A DNA stretch of 64,000 bases from CAYWXK01 sp964462515 (GCA_964462515.1 CAYWXK010000016.1:1-64000); one strand, 5' to 3'. Positions 29,701 to 38,223 are shown, numbered from the stretch's first letter. Notes: generated by a model from the sequence alone, not told the origin. Translations and numbers: made by a program.

Positions 29701-30108
29701 GCATATTATATCGGCACAGCCTACGAAGCCCTGGGGGACATCAAAAAAGCTGGCGAGTTCTATCAGAAATCTGCCGACCAGAAAGGCGCTTCGGGCTGGC
29801 CTGAAACCCGATTCTACCAGGGATTGTCTTACGGCAAGCTCGGACAGAAAAAAGAAGCCAATAAGATATTTGATGAATTGATAAATTCCGCAAAAGAGAA
29901 ACTTTCACAAAAGGCAGAGATAGATTTCTTTGCAAAATTCGGCGAGCAGCAGACAGAAGATGCCCGAAAGGCCGATGCCCACTATGCGCTCGGCCTGGGC
30001 TGCCTGGGTAAGGGACAACACAATAAAGCAAGAGACGAATTTGAGCAAGCAGTCAAACTGAACGTCAGTCACCTATGGGCTAAGGCACAGTTGGATAAAT
30101 TTAAATAG
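26758..30108 (+). CDS. DUF5107 domain protein with C-terminal tetratricopeptide repeats, exported
   Basis: ATG 26758 is preceded by AAAGGAG and opens a signal peptide (YFMAAAFACFVTTLAAAQ); in-frame codons further upstream lack this support. About residues 25-400 form the DUF5107 domain (LPEIGGRLFSALDKTNNYEIFYHQ; GGIEWCVFHHHRN; YIEGTVKIFNRTAFPHSILYWANVAVH), a beta-sandwich resembling galactose mutarotase-like carbohydrate-binding folds. From about residue 490 onward at least ten TPR-like pairs are visible (AYYQLGLALKAQGKLDEAYEAFYRA, SRASYYLGNVLYDLQPEIAIELWEK, AHYALGLGCLGKGQHNKARDEFEQA). DUF5107-TPR proteins typically occur with glycan-degradation genes; direct function is not established. The minus-strand glycosidase-like gene converges 13 bp downstream, consistent with a common theme. 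Confidence 0.85.
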   Translation: MKDKKYFMAAAFACFVTTLAAAQSPVKIWEESLTIPTYRLDAPELNPMFYKHESYQGAQKMIYPYPLQDRVTDIREEKTYKVLYLENDYVRLSILPEIGGRLFSALDKTNNYEIFYHQHVTKPALIGMLGAWISGGIEWCVFHHHRNTTFMPVDYTLAENPDGSKTIWFGETERRHRMKWIIGITLYPDKSYIEGTVKIFNRTAFPHSILYWANVAVHANDDYQIVFPPSVQAATFHSKNDFSHWPISNEVYRGVNYKGVDLSWWKNHPDPVSFFAWDLKEDFFGGYDYGKQAGVVHVGNHHIVCGAKLWEWSPGPFGRMWDKILTDTDGPYAELMAGAYSDNQPDYSWIKPYEVKTFKQYWYPVRDIGGFKNANINAAVNLELKSDNIAKIGFCTTSQYPDAKVLLQAGDKSIFEQRIEISPDKPFTKEAAVPVGTKETDLKVSLLSSSNEALITYQPTERKSDSQLPPVVKTPPAPGDIETIEELYLTGLRLEQIHNPRVDPYAYYEEALKRDPGDSRANTILGINYNKRGSFKEAELKLRKAIERISAEYTRPGNTEAYYQLGLALKAQGKLDEAYEAFYRATWDYAFHSAAYYQLAELSCRKLNFISALEQIEQSLSTNALNTKALNVKAAILRKLGRFEEAKQIALDVLSADPLDFLAMNELSLAESALGSKTKAENILADLTAKMRGEVESYLELAVDYGNCGLWEEAIEVLLRPVKNKVFFAGTYPIVYYYLGYFYKQKADTSEASKYLSLAAKMPSDYCFPFRLESIEVLNSAIQHNPSDSRASYYLGNVLYDLQPEIAIELWEKSSAIDDSFATVHRNLGWGYYRTDKNIAKAIACYEKAIVCDNKDPRFYVELDHLYEVGNVSAQKRLALLEGNHQTVVKRNDSFLREIMVLVLVGRYDEALVFLSNNHFHVQEGGGEIHDVYVNGHLLRGLQYFESKKFSEALKDFLAASEYPENLSVGRPKNDRRAPQVAYYIGTAYEALGDIKKAGEFYQKSADQKGASGWPETRFYQGLSYGKLGQKKEANKIFDELINSAKEKLSQKAEIDFFAKFGEQQTEDARKADAHYALGLGCLGKGQHNKARDEFEQAVKLNVSHLWAKAQLDKFK

Positions 30109-30121
30109 CAGTATGCCCTGG

Positions 30122-32335
30122 CTATTTAATCTCAAGGACCTGCTCTCGCTGGATGTTATAGAGCTTATCCTTCCATCGAATAGCATCCGGGCCAAAGGCG
30201 TGAAAGATTCGCACACGTCGGGACTGTTGCAAATCCTTATCATCCATCGACCGCAGTGTGAATAAAGCCCCTCCGGGATAATCCTGCCCGCCCCAGCGAT
30301 TCGCATAGAATGCCGTAAAACGCGGCCCCTCGATGATGAACCCAAATGGCGGCAGAACAACATCCTCACCTATTTTTGAAGTAACCTTAGCCTCGGTTGT
30401 GCCAAAGTTCACAATGACTTTTGTAGCAGTCTGGCTATCCCCATAGATGGCCTGTCTCAATGCAAAATCCTTGCCAAGAAACTCCATTTTCGACAGGCGT
30501 TCGTGAGCAGTTGCACTATGAAGCGGTCCCAGCACTTCTTGAGTATTTTTTAGAAAAATATCGACAGGGTGCATTCCCTCGGCCCAGCCGCCATCGCTCC
30601 GCGTATAGCAGGAAAGGTCGGGCTTCTGTGTGTCCTCGCGTTGCTTACCCTGGCCCGCCCCCGCTTGCCAGTATAAATGGTCAGGGAACGAATGGTAATG
30701 AAGTGGACGTGCGCACAAAATATGATGAGCAACATATTCAGCCGCCCTATCCGCAGAGTAGCCATATTTGCCGTAGCAAATTTGACAATCGTGATAGACC
30801 ATTTCAAAAAATGGGAATACCGTTGCGCCCAAATCTTCCGGCTTTAGGTTGTGGTAATATCGACCCGATACGCCCACAAGTCCCTCAAAGTAGTCGCTGT
30901 GAGGCAGCGCCCATTCCCGGCCGCACTCGCTGCCAAAAATGCCGAACACATCTCGAGCGTAGTCACTTAGGCGAATCTTCCATGCGATATCATTGTTTCG
31001 GTCGATAGGATGATTGGGGTCGTAGCACTCGCGAGGCCCCACGGCGTAAGTGGTATCAATAAAATAGCTCCAGGGCGCAAACAACTTATGGATTTCCGGA
31101 AGGTTCTGCGGCCTTTGAGCAAGCTCCAACTGCTTTGGCGCACAGACCATATACGCCCGGCCGCCCAGCCATCGGCCTCCTTTGATGAGTGAGCCATCGG
31201 GATTTTTTTCGATGAAGGCAGGGTCAAAACTTTTCGCATCTCGATACATATCCTGAACGTTATCGTGCAGAGAATCAATATAGCCCAATGCCTGGATGCG
31301 CTTGATGGCATTTGCCAGTGCCTCGTTGCCGCCGCACTCCGGATTGGCCGGCAGGTTGTCGGGGTGGCGGCAGTCATAGCCGCCTTCCGTCCAGCCGCCG
31401 ATTATGAATAAACACCGCTCGATGCCCACATCCTTTCGCAGGTGCTCGGCAACCTGGGCCGCCTCATCAAACGTCCAGTGAACCTTGACCGATTCTTCTT
31501 TTGTGCTTTCTTCATTCATACGACGGGCAAGGCAGGTCCACAATTTGGCGTTAGCTGCACCAATCATAAGCTCAACGTGAGGCTGGCGGCGAATCTTCTG
31601 GCGCAATGTTACTGCAAGCCCTTGCTTCTCGGCATAATTCCTGTAACCTGCGGCTATCGTGTTCCAATCGCCTTTGCCGAGCGGAATCAAACGCACGGAT
31701 TTAGCATTTCTGCGTAATTCCAGCGTCGCTGTTAGCTTCTGCCGGTATGGCTTATCTGTAGGTCGGGTGCTTTCTAATTCTGCGAACACGTATGCATCAT
31801 TCCAGGTTGCGACCAGAGCGGAACCACTTTTTATAAAGCCAAGCATATTTAAGTGGCAGCCTTCATAATCGGATGTGCCAAAGACCTGTTTGAAAACCTT
31901 GCCGCTGTCGGCTGGAATCAACAGGCCCTCACGGCAGGGGACAATAACGTAACCGCCATCGGCATCCGTAACAGCCAGTGCATCAGTAAGCACACGCACA
32001 ACACCATCCGCCTTACCCTCGTAACAAATCTCAAGCGATTGTCCCTCATCAACAAGAGCAAAAATAATGGACACCCCATTTTTGCGCAGACACACAGAAT
32101 TTTTATCTGCGGTCTCGGCTTTTACAAAGCTGCCCTCAAGCCCTGTCCCTATACCCGGCACAGCCATACCTTCGGATGGCCACCTGATTGCCGAGCGTTT
32201 GTCCAGCAATGACCATTGGCCGGTTATGTCATTGACCTCGACTGTCAGAAATCGGCTCTCCAGTCTCACAATGACAGCCTGACTATTGCCGGATATTACA
32301 AACGCCAGAAAACAAAATAGAATAACCTTACGCAT
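30122..32335 (-). CDS. Exported putative glycoside hydrolase (TIM-barrel, DUF5696/GH101-like)
   Basis: A signal peptide (MRKVILFCFLAFVISGNSQA) precedes a beta-sandwich N-terminal domain (about residues 21-220) and a central barrel-like region with motifs of retaining glycosidases: LFIIGGWTEGGYDCRHPDNLPANPE, LGYIDSLHDNVQDMY, SYFIDTTYAVGPRECYDPNHP and IFGSECGREWALPHSDYFEG. The Asp in FIDTTYA and the Glu in GSECGREW are plausible catalytic acids, but this is inference. A C-terminal beta domain ends the protein. The overall look is that of DUF5696 or endo-alpha-N-acetylgalactosaminidase-like enzymes; the exact family could not be fixed without a search. SD AAGGA lies 5 bp upstream of ATG 32335. 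Confidence 0.6.
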   Translation of the reverse strand: MRKVILFCFLAFVISGNSQAVIVRLESRFLTVEVNDITGQWSLLDKRSAIRWPSEGMAVPGIGTGLEGSFVKAETADKNSVCLRKNGVSIIFALVDEGQSLEICYEGKADGVVRVLTDALAVTDADGGYVIVPCREGLLIPADSGKVFKQVFGTSDYEGCHLNMLGFIKSGSALVATWNDAYVFAELESTRPTDKPYRQKLTATLELRRNAKSVRLIPLGKGDWNTIAAGYRNYAEKQGLAVTLRQKIRRQPHVELMIGAANAKLWTCLARRMNEESTKEESVKVHWTFDEAAQVAEHLRKDVGIERCLFIIGGWTEGGYDCRHPDNLPANPECGGNEALANAIKRIQALGYIDSLHDNVQDMYRDAKSFDPAFIEKNPDGSLIKGGRWLGGRAYMVCAPKQLELAQRPQNLPEIHKLFAPWSYFIDTTYAVGPRECYDPNHPIDRNNDIAWKIRLSDYARDVFGIFGSECGREWALPHSDYFEGLVGVSGRYYHNLKPEDLGATVFPFFEMVYHDCQICYGKYGYSADRAAEYVAHHILCARPLHYHSFPDHLYWQAGAGQGKQREDTQKPDLSCYTRSDGGWAEGMHPVDIFLKNTQEVLGPLHSATAHERLSKMEFLGKDFALRQAIYGDSQTATKVIVNFGTTEAKVTSKIGEDVVLPPFGFIIEGPRFTAFYANRWGGQDYPGGALFTLRSMDDKDLQQSRRVRIFHAFGPDAIRWKDKLYNIQREQVLEIK

Positions 32336-32537
32336 AGTAGTCCTTATATTATCAAATTAATATCCGATGCGACATTTTTATATGAGAAATGTGGGTTTAG
32401 AGTTATTGTTGGTGACGATATAGCACGATTCCAAGCCTATTGTCTCTCCAAAAAAATCCGTCCTTGTTTGGTAGTGACTTTCTGACTGATTATAGCTCAT
32501 TAGTTTACTCCGTTGAAAAGCCCTTTTCTAACAGAGT

Positions 32538-33203
32538 TTACTCTTTAGTCATTGAATTGATGAACGCATTGGCTTCGGCAATGGACGCATCCATTTCCTT
32601 TATCAGCAATGCCACATTTGACTCAATGGAAACAAGCTCACCCTGTAGTGAAGCGACGGCCTGAGCGTTAAGATTGTGCTTTAGAAACAGAACCTGGTCA
32701 CGAAACGCCGAAAGGACCGGGTCGATTTTGCGCTCGGCCTTTTTCATCGCACTAATGAGCTGGTCGTAGCGGCCTTGGGTCTGTTTGAGTTTTTGCTCGC
32801 TCGCGCGTCGAAGGTCCTTGTTGGTGTATTGCTCCAACTCGGATTCCCACTCATCGAACAGTGCCTTGGCGACGTTCTCCACGTCAGATATACGGGTCGA
32901 GACCGCTTTGGCTTTGGCTTCACTTTTATCCAGCTCGGTTTTTAGCTTATTGTATTTATCTTGCAGTTCGCTGGTGGGAATTTTGACAACAGAGCTGAAC
33001 TGCTCGAGAGCGGATTGAAACTGCTGCTTGGCATCTTCCTGTGCTTCACGAGCATTTCCAACACGGTCCACGAGGATGTCCCTTTTGTGTTTTCCAAAGG
33101 TCTCCATCGTTTTATAATAGACACCCTGGCAGCCCGCTGAAAAAACCGTAAAACTAATTAACCCGACAAAAAAACATATCTTGTTCATAAGTGGCTTTAC
33201 CAT
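32538..33203 (-). CDS. DUF2959 lipoprotein
   Basis: The N-terminus is a lipoprotein signal with lipobox FSAGC (Cys25). The rest is almost wholly alpha-helical, with YYKTMETFGKHKRDILVDRVGNAREAQEDAKQQFQSALEQF as the diagnostic DUF2959 start and long coiled-coil segments to the end. Length (221 residues) is typical. DUF2959 proteins are envelope-associated; their function is not known. ATG 33203 has AGGAG 9 bp upstream; ATG 33188 would also leave a lipobox. Confidence 0.85.
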   Translation of the reverse strand: MVKPLMNKICFFVGLISFTVFSAGCQGVYYKTMETFGKHKRDILVDRVGNAREAQEDAKQQFQSALEQFSSVVKIPTSELQDKYNKLKTELDKSEAKAKAVSTRISDVENVAKALFDEWESELEQYTNKDLRRASEQKLKQTQGRYDQLISAMKKAERKIDPVLSAFRDQVLFLKHNLNAQAVASLQGELVSIESNVALLIKEMDASIAEANAFINSMTKE

Positions 33204-33254
33204 TATTATCTACTCCTGTGAGAAATGAACGCAATTTTTCCTGTCGTTCTCCGC

Positions 33255-33452
33255 CTAATTACCCTTTCGGATGGCTTGAACTACTTTCTCGGTGCGTTTG
33301 TCGGCAAGATGACTGTGAACGACCAGAATGGCATGAATCATACCGGGTATCCAGAACAGCAAAGTCAGAAAGATGTTCAAGATGAATTGAAGTGGCTTGC
33401 CGCAAAGCAGAACGGCAAGTGGCGGAAGGATAATGGCAAGAAAATATCGCAT
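33255..33452 (-). CDS. YqaE/Pmp3 family small membrane protein
   Basis: ATG 33452 has AAAGG about 7 bp upstream and begins MRYFLAIILPPLAVLL, so it is chosen over a TTG 11 codons earlier. The 65-residue protein has two membrane helices (ILPPLAVLLCGKP and ILNIFLTLLFWIPGMIHAILVV) with the conserved PP and W-x-PG-x-HA motifs of Pmp3/UPF0057. The family is linked to membrane potential and salt or cold stress tolerance. It lies 51 bp downstream of the DUF2959 gene start on the same strand but is not obviously in an operon with it. Confidence 0.85.
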   Translation of the reverse strand: MRYFLAIILPPLAVLLCGKPLQFILNIFLTLLFWIPGMIHAILVVHSHLADKRTEKVVQAIRKGN

Positions 33453-33561
33453 TTTGATACCTTTCGACACACGAATCAGAAACAAACTACTTGGACTCTA
33501 CAGGAGAATCTTTTTCGTGTCAAGCGGCCACAAGCTAAATAATTTTATGGATTTGAGCTTA

Positions 33562-33972
33562 TTACTTATCATAGCCAAATTCTATAGCAATATTGATTGA
33601 GGTACTTAAGCTCTTATGGACGGGGCAGTCTTTTGCAGCATTTTCGAGGATACGTTTTTGCTCATCCGTCAGGGCCTTTGGCACATTGATGGTAACTCGC
33701 AGAGTTCCTATCTGTCTTGCTGGGACATTGGACATTTCCTTTACTACGTCGGCTGTTGCACCGCTGATGTCTATCTTATATTTATTTGCCGTAATTCCCA
33801 TAATGGTGAGCATACAGGTTCCCAGTGCGGCTGCGGCCAAATCTGTAGGTGAGAAAAATTCACCTTTACCCATATTGTCGGTCGGAGCATCGGTCAAGAT
33901 GACCTGTCCTGACGGCCCGTGAACGGCCTTGCATCGCAATTGTCCTTCGTAACTGATTTTAATCTCAACCAT
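33562..33972 (-). CDS. OsmC/Ohr family protein (probable thiol peroxidase)
   Basis: The 136-residue protein has the two conserved cysteines of the OsmC fold: Cys53 in LAAAALGTCMLT and Cys116 in AAKDCPVHKSLS, which act as peroxidatic and resolving residues in reduction of organic hydroperoxides. The N-terminal GPSGQVILTDAP and the SPTDLAAAALGTC helix fit the YhfA/OsmC-like subgroup. GAGGT lies 6 bp upstream of the ATG at 33972. It is predicted to be cytoplasmic. The neighbours (DUF2959, Pmp3) suggest a stress-related cluster, though promoters are not clear. Confidence 0.9.
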   Translation of the reverse strand: MVEIKISYEGQLRCKAVHGPSGQVILTDAPTDNMGKGEFFSPTDLAAAALGTCMLTIMGITANKYKIDISGATADVVKEMSNVPARQIGTLRVTINVPKALTDEQKRILENAAKDCPVHKSLSTSINIAIEFGYDK

Positions 33973-34158
33973 ACAGGCACCTCACAAGGTAAAATATAAT
34001 TTCGTTTAACAAAAGCAAGGATGACTATATATCTTTGCTAAACCCAAATAGATTTTTTATGCGATGGCTGCATCGGTGTCAACGGAAAATTGTCCTGAAT
34101 CATCCCCACTTTTGTAGTCCGAAGGACTCTGCGAGGAGAATTTCATTTGGGAGAAAAG

Positions 34159-34198
34159 CAAAGGCGTGGTTCAATACTCTTGCTGGACCACGCCTTTG
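34159..34198 (-). terminator. Predicted rho-independent terminator of the double-propeller gene
   Basis: CAAAGGCGTGGT (34159-34170) and ACCACGCCTTTG (34187-34198) form a perfect 12-bp stem with a 16-base loop, located 31 bp beyond the stop codon at 34230. On the minus strand it is followed by CTTTTCTCCC, a modest U-rich tail. Confidence 0.7.
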
Positions 34199-34229
34199 AA
34201 TGCAGACTGTAATTGTCGGTCCTTGCAAA

Positions 34230-36740
34230 CTACTCGGCCCAGGGAAGAACAGAGAGCCATTCTTCGCAGAGGATAGAAAAGTCTGCAAGGTCAACCTTGC
34301 CATCCTGGTTGGCGTCACTGGCAATTGGCCAATCGCTCATACTTGCAAAAGGTGTTCCGCCGAAGGCGCCAATATCGATGCGTCCGCCGTTTGGCATTGG
34401 CTCACCCGATGGATTATCGTATGGGTCGCCGCCGTCAACGCAGGGGCTTGTAACTTTGTCGAGGACCCATACATCGTGCGCTGGCCAATATCTGCCACGC
34501 TGCGAGAGCAAGTGGTAATCGGCGTTATTGACATCAACAAAGCACGGGTCGGCGTCTATGTTGCCTTCGCCTGGGTTGGATGTCCGACTATAGCGTGCCG
34601 TGCATCCTTGCAGGTCAGGGTCGGTGTTTCTCCAGAAGATGCAGTTGCTAATGTCGGGCACGGAGCCGACAAATGCGGAGATGCCGTATTTGTTATCTAC
34701 GATTGTCAGGTTCTTTATGGTTGGGGAGCTGCCGGCGATAAAAATTGCCATAAAGCTGTTTTTTATGACAAAGTTCTTGAAGACACTATCTGCACCTTCG
34801 GCGCTCTGGAATAAGAGGGCAAAGTCGTCCGGCATTTGCACGATAGGTATGCTGGCCTTGGTGGCGATGCCCTGCACTGTTATTGCTTTGCCTTCATAAA
34901 CGATTTGCTCGGTATAGACAGCCGGGAAGACCAGAACCTTGTCACCATCTTTTGTTGAGTTGATGCCTTTCTGAATGGTTGCGAAGGCGGTTTCCGGCGT
35001 CAGGCCGTTGTTGTCGTCGCTGCCGTTGACTCCATCAACATAATAGGTCTTTGGTGGGGGCGGGGGAATCTCAGAAAGGTATGAAACCCAGATGTCCCGT
35101 GAAGAGCGGCCTGCCGGTTCTCTGACAAAGTAGAATGCGCTGGCATCAGCGGCAATGCAGGGGAACAGGCTAAGACCACCAGGCGTATCAAAGAACGAGA
35201 GGTGCTCAACATTGCCAAAAGGAGCATCGAGAGATTCTCTGGTTGCTTTGAACAGTTGGAAATTGCCGTTACGGTCGGAAGCGAAATACAAAGTTAGACC
35301 ATCCGGTGAAGGAAACGCGTGTATTTCATGTAAGGCAGTATTGATTTCATTTAGCTTTCTGATTTGGCTAAATGGTGAATTTTTATTTAGGCGTGTTGCC
35401 GTCCAGACATCTTGCTGTTCATTTCCTGCGATGTCTTCGCGGACAGTAAAGAAAATGATAAGCTCATCGGCTGTAAGCCTGGGGTAGTAGATAAGAAGAG
35501 CAAGCTGGTTTAATTCAGAAATATCTTCTCCTTGTGGCCACGGATCATTGATAGAAGGTCGCTCGCTGAATTTGAGCCGCCATCCAACCCCTGTTTGCTC
35601 GAAATAATACATCCGCAGATTATCAGGCGACACCCACGGACATAAAACATAAGCATTGGTTTCATTCAGTTCACTTATCTCTATTATCGACGTAAATGGC
35701 CCCGAAGGCGTATTCCGGATTGCCTGATATATTCGCCCGTAATAATGAATATCTGTGCGAACTCTTGAAAAGTAAAGGCTGAGCTTATCGAATGAAAGAA
35801 ATGGAGCCCACTCCTCGTATTGTGTGTTCACCTCTGTCAGAGGCACGGGCTGCGACCACTGGTTTGGCTCGGGAATATAAGAATATGAAACATAAATATC
35901 TGCTGGCTGCCCATCTACGGATTTAGCAAAGTAAAAGGCATTGCCGTCGCTGCTCATAAACGGAAATCCGAGAGAGCTACCCGGTGAATCAAAAAATGAT
36001 AAATGCTCGGGACTGCCGAAGGGAGCATCGAGGGATTCTCTTGTTGCCTTGAACAACTGACCTATACCACTACCTTTGTTGCGGTCAGAAACAAAATGCA
36101 ACGTAAGTCCATCGGGTGAGATGGAAGAGTGCCCATCCGAGGCGGAACTATTTATTTCCGCCAGATTATGGACATTGCCAAAGGGAGAGGTAGTGTTAGG
36201 TCGCGTAGCAATCCATACATCAAGTCCTCCCTGACCGCCAGGGAGGCTGTCCCCACTGAAAACTATTGTCAGTTCGTCAGCGGTTAAAGAAGGAGTGTAA
36301 ATGTTTCCGAGAGCACTTAACTCGCTGATTTCAACTCCAGGCAGCCAGGGGTCGTTTGTCGATGCCCTTGTGGTAACCATAAGTCGGGCTCTGCCGCCTC
36401 CGCTTCGATAATAATACATCCGCAGATTATCCGGCGAAACCCAGGGGGCGGCTACGTGAGCATTAGACAAATTCAGAGTGCTTATTTCCTCAACCGTAGT
36501 GAAAGGCCCGGCAGGCCCTGTTCGCGTCGCCTGATAGATTCGAGCAGTCCAACCCCATGGGCCGTTCTCTCTGCAGAAATAAAGAGTCAGACCATCGAAG
36601 GATAAAAATGGCAACTTATCGTGGTAATTGGTGTTGACTTCGGTTAGTGGAACGGGTTCTGTCCAATCTGCCAGGGCTATTGGGCACAGAACCAGAAGCA
36701 CTAAAATTCCTACAATGATTGAGGTCATTCCCGCTTTCAT
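34230..36740 (-). CDS. Secreted PD40 double-propeller and beta-helix protein with dockerin-like module
   Basis: SD GGAGG precedes ATG 36740, followed by a signal peptide (SIIVGILVLLVLCPIALA). Two homologous halves of ~280 residues each begin DWTEPVPLTEVNTNYHDKLPFLSFDGLTLYF and QWSQPVPLTEVNTQYEEWAPFLSFDKLSLYF and contain PD40 (WD40-like, TolB-type) repeats such as WVSPDNLRMYYYRSGG and SISPDGLTLHFVSDRNKG. A beta-helix entry (KTYYVDGVNGSDDNNGLTPETAFATIQKGI) leads to NosD-like coils. The C-terminus has SDANQDGKVDLADFSILCEEW, a dockerin-like motif. The internal duplication is evident at protein level. Likely extracellular binding protein; no enzyme signature. Confidence 0.83.
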   Translation of the reverse strand: MKAGMTSIIVGILVLLVLCPIALADWTEPVPLTEVNTNYHDKLPFLSFDGLTLYFCRENGPWGWTARIYQATRTGPAGPFTTVEEISTLNLSNAHVAAPWVSPDNLRMYYYRSGGGRARLMVTTRASTNDPWLPGVEISELSALGNIYTPSLTADELTIVFSGDSLPGGQGGLDVWIATRPNTTSPFGNVHNLAEINSSASDGHSSISPDGLTLHFVSDRNKGSGIGQLFKATRESLDAPFGSPEHLSFFDSPGSSLGFPFMSSDGNAFYFAKSVDGQPADIYVSYSYIPEPNQWSQPVPLTEVNTQYEEWAPFLSFDKLSLYFSRVRTDIHYYGRIYQAIRNTPSGPFTSIIEISELNETNAYVLCPWVSPDNLRMYYFEQTGVGWRLKFSERPSINDPWPQGEDISELNQLALLIYYPRLTADELIIFFTVREDIAGNEQQDVWTATRLNKNSPFSQIRKLNEINTALHEIHAFPSPDGLTLYFASDRNGNFQLFKATRESLDAPFGNVEHLSFFDTPGGLSLFPCIAADASAFYFVREPAGRSSRDIWVSYLSEIPPPPPKTYYVDGVNGSDDNNGLTPETAFATIQKGINSTKDGDKVLVFPAVYTEQIVYEGKAITVQGIATKASIPIVQMPDDFALLFQSAEGADSVFKNFVIKNSFMAIFIAGSSPTIKNLTIVDNKYGISAFVGSVPDISNCIFWRNTDPDLQGCTARYSRTSNPGEGNIDADPCFVDVNNADYHLLSQRGRYWPAHDVWVLDKVTSPCVDGGDPYDNPSGEPMPNGGRIDIGAFGGTPFASMSDWPIASDANQDGKVDLADFSILCEEWLSVLPWAE

Positions 36741-37128
36741 AATTTTTTACCTCCCTTAAATGGTTGAAGAGTTTCTCCCGAATATTATCGGCCGCCAAAA
36801 AACGATTCACAAATACCCTTTGCCTGTATCACTTTGATGCTCCGAAAAGGTATCTACGTCTCCTATGTGAAAAATAATTATAACATATCCAGGTGTGGTT
36901 TCAAAGCAAATTATTCGTTTTTTTTGGATTTTTTTCGCAAAAGCGTATTTTTTACGCTATTTTTGGCCTTTGTGGGAAGATTTAAGGGGCGAAAAGGACG
37001 CTTAGTTGATAAAATTATGCAGAAGAAGAGCCCAATTTTTTAGTAGTTTGTGGCTCAGAAGAAAAGTTTCTGAAGCGAACATAACCTTGCTGCCTCACCA
37101 GAGGCAGTAGCAAGGAGTGTATTGGTAT
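36741..37128. other. Long divergent intergenic leader of the glycan locus
   Basis: These 388 bp separate the divergent double-propeller gene and the first gene of the plus-strand glycan arm. No gene or known riboswitch was recognised. The right third contains a TCAGAA/TTCTGA stem (37055-37073) and a stronger hairpin that covers the ribosome site (separate entry). T-runs at 36909-36917 and 36936-36941 are present. Confidence 0.5.
37085..37115 (+). promoter_or_regulatory. Hairpin that sequesters the ribosome-binding site of the first glycan-locus gene
   Basis: CCTTGC+TGCCTC (37085-37096), loop ACCA, GAGGCA (37101-37106), three unpaired bases, then GCAAGG (37110-37115) give 12 base pairs. The right arm covers AAGG of the AAGGAG ribosome site (37112-37117) for ATG 37129. 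Translation control (temperature, ligand or protein) is an inference. Confidence 0.5.
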
Positions 37129-38106
37129 ATGAGACAGGTCATTCGGGACCGAGTAGAAAAGATATTCAGCAGACTTTTCTATCCTCTTCCACGTCATCTT
37201 AAAAATAATCAAATCGAAGTCAACGAGGTTGGCCTAAACAAGATTAGAAATTCTTTGAAAGAGAATTACTATACCGGACGACGAAATGAAAGTACGTGTA
37301 CAAAGGAAATGTTTGAAAAGGACTTTAATGAACATCTTTATCGGCGATTGGAAAATGACCGAATTCGGGTAGTTCCATGGCTGGACAATGCCCGACCTCT
37401 TAAAGAATCAAGGATTTTGGAAATAGGTTGTGGAACCGGTTCTTCGACTGTTGCATTGGCAGAGCAAGGGGCCAAAGTCACAGCTATTGATATCGATGAA
37501 GGTGCTCTGTGTGTTGCCCAGGATAGATGCAAAGTGTATGGTTTGCAAGTCCAATTCAAAATGCTTAATGCAAATGAGATATGCAAGGTATTTTCGAATT
37601 CTCCGTTTGATTTCGTCATATTCTTTGCCTGCATTGAACATATGACAATCTCAGAACGGCTGGCAGCCTTGCGAAGTGCTTGGGACTTGTTAGCTGTTGG
37701 TGGGCTGCTTGTGATTATAGAGACGCCTAATCGTTTGTGGTATTTTGATGCTCATACATCGTTACTACCCTTTTTTCACTGGCTCCCAGATGAGCTTGCT
37801 TTTCAATACACACGTTTTAGTCCGCGGGGAAAATTTTGCCAGTTGTTCAGAGAATGTAATGAAACATTACAGGAATCCTTCTTTAGATGGGGCAGAGGCG
37901 TAAGCTTCCATGAAATCGATGTTGCTATAAAACCTGTGTCAGAATTGCGAGTAGTTAGCAGCTTGTCAACTTTCCTAGGATTGCCCTACAAGTTGCGGTT
38001 GTCAAAGCTGGAACGACGCTATAAATTTATCTTGAGAAGTATCTATCCCAATATCCACGAAGGATTTTTTGATAGGAGTCTGGACCTGATTATAAAAAAA
38101 GACTGA
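37129..38106 (+). CDS. Class I SAM-dependent methyltransferase
   Basis: ATG 37129 follows AAGGAG by 11 bp; GTG 37117 overlaps that site and is less likely. A Rossmann-type methyltransferase core spans about residues 85-230: ILEIGCGTGSSTVALAEQGAKVTAIDIDEGAL is motif I with the acidic residue of motif II, and FDFVIFFACIEHM matches the post-I region. The N-terminal ~80 residues and C-terminal ~95 residues are extra. Its position as the first gene of a glycan biosynthesis arm suggests methylation of a sugar or lipid-linked intermediate; the substrate is not known. Confidence 0.85.
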   Translation: MRQVIRDRVEKIFSRLFYPLPRHLKNNQIEVNEVGLNKIRNSLKENYYTGRRNESTCTKEMFEKDFNEHLYRRLENDRIRVVPWLDNARPLKESRILEIGCGTGSSTVALAEQGAKVTAIDIDEGALCVAQDRCKVYGLQVQFKMLNANEICKVFSNSPFDFVIFFACIEHMTISERLAALRSAWDLLAVGGLLVIIETPNRLWYFDAHTSLLPFFHWLPDELAFQYTRFSPRGKFCQLFRECNETLQESFFRWGRGVSFHEIDVAIKPVSELRVVSSLSTFLGLPYKLRLSKLERRYKFILRSIYPNIHEGFFDRSLDLIIKKD

Positions 38107-38223
38107 TAAGTATGCGTGAGTCGATAAAGGAATTTGTGAGTTTAGAGCGTCCTTTCATTCGTAAGTTACCTTGTTTAAGTGCGGTGTGAGGCAGTATTCT
38201 ACTGTTTGTGCCGGAACGGGAAG

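Noticed and set aside
34200..34814. 204-codon open frame opposite the double-propeller gene
   Set aside because: It overlaps the dockerin-like and beta-helix coding region and has no family signal.
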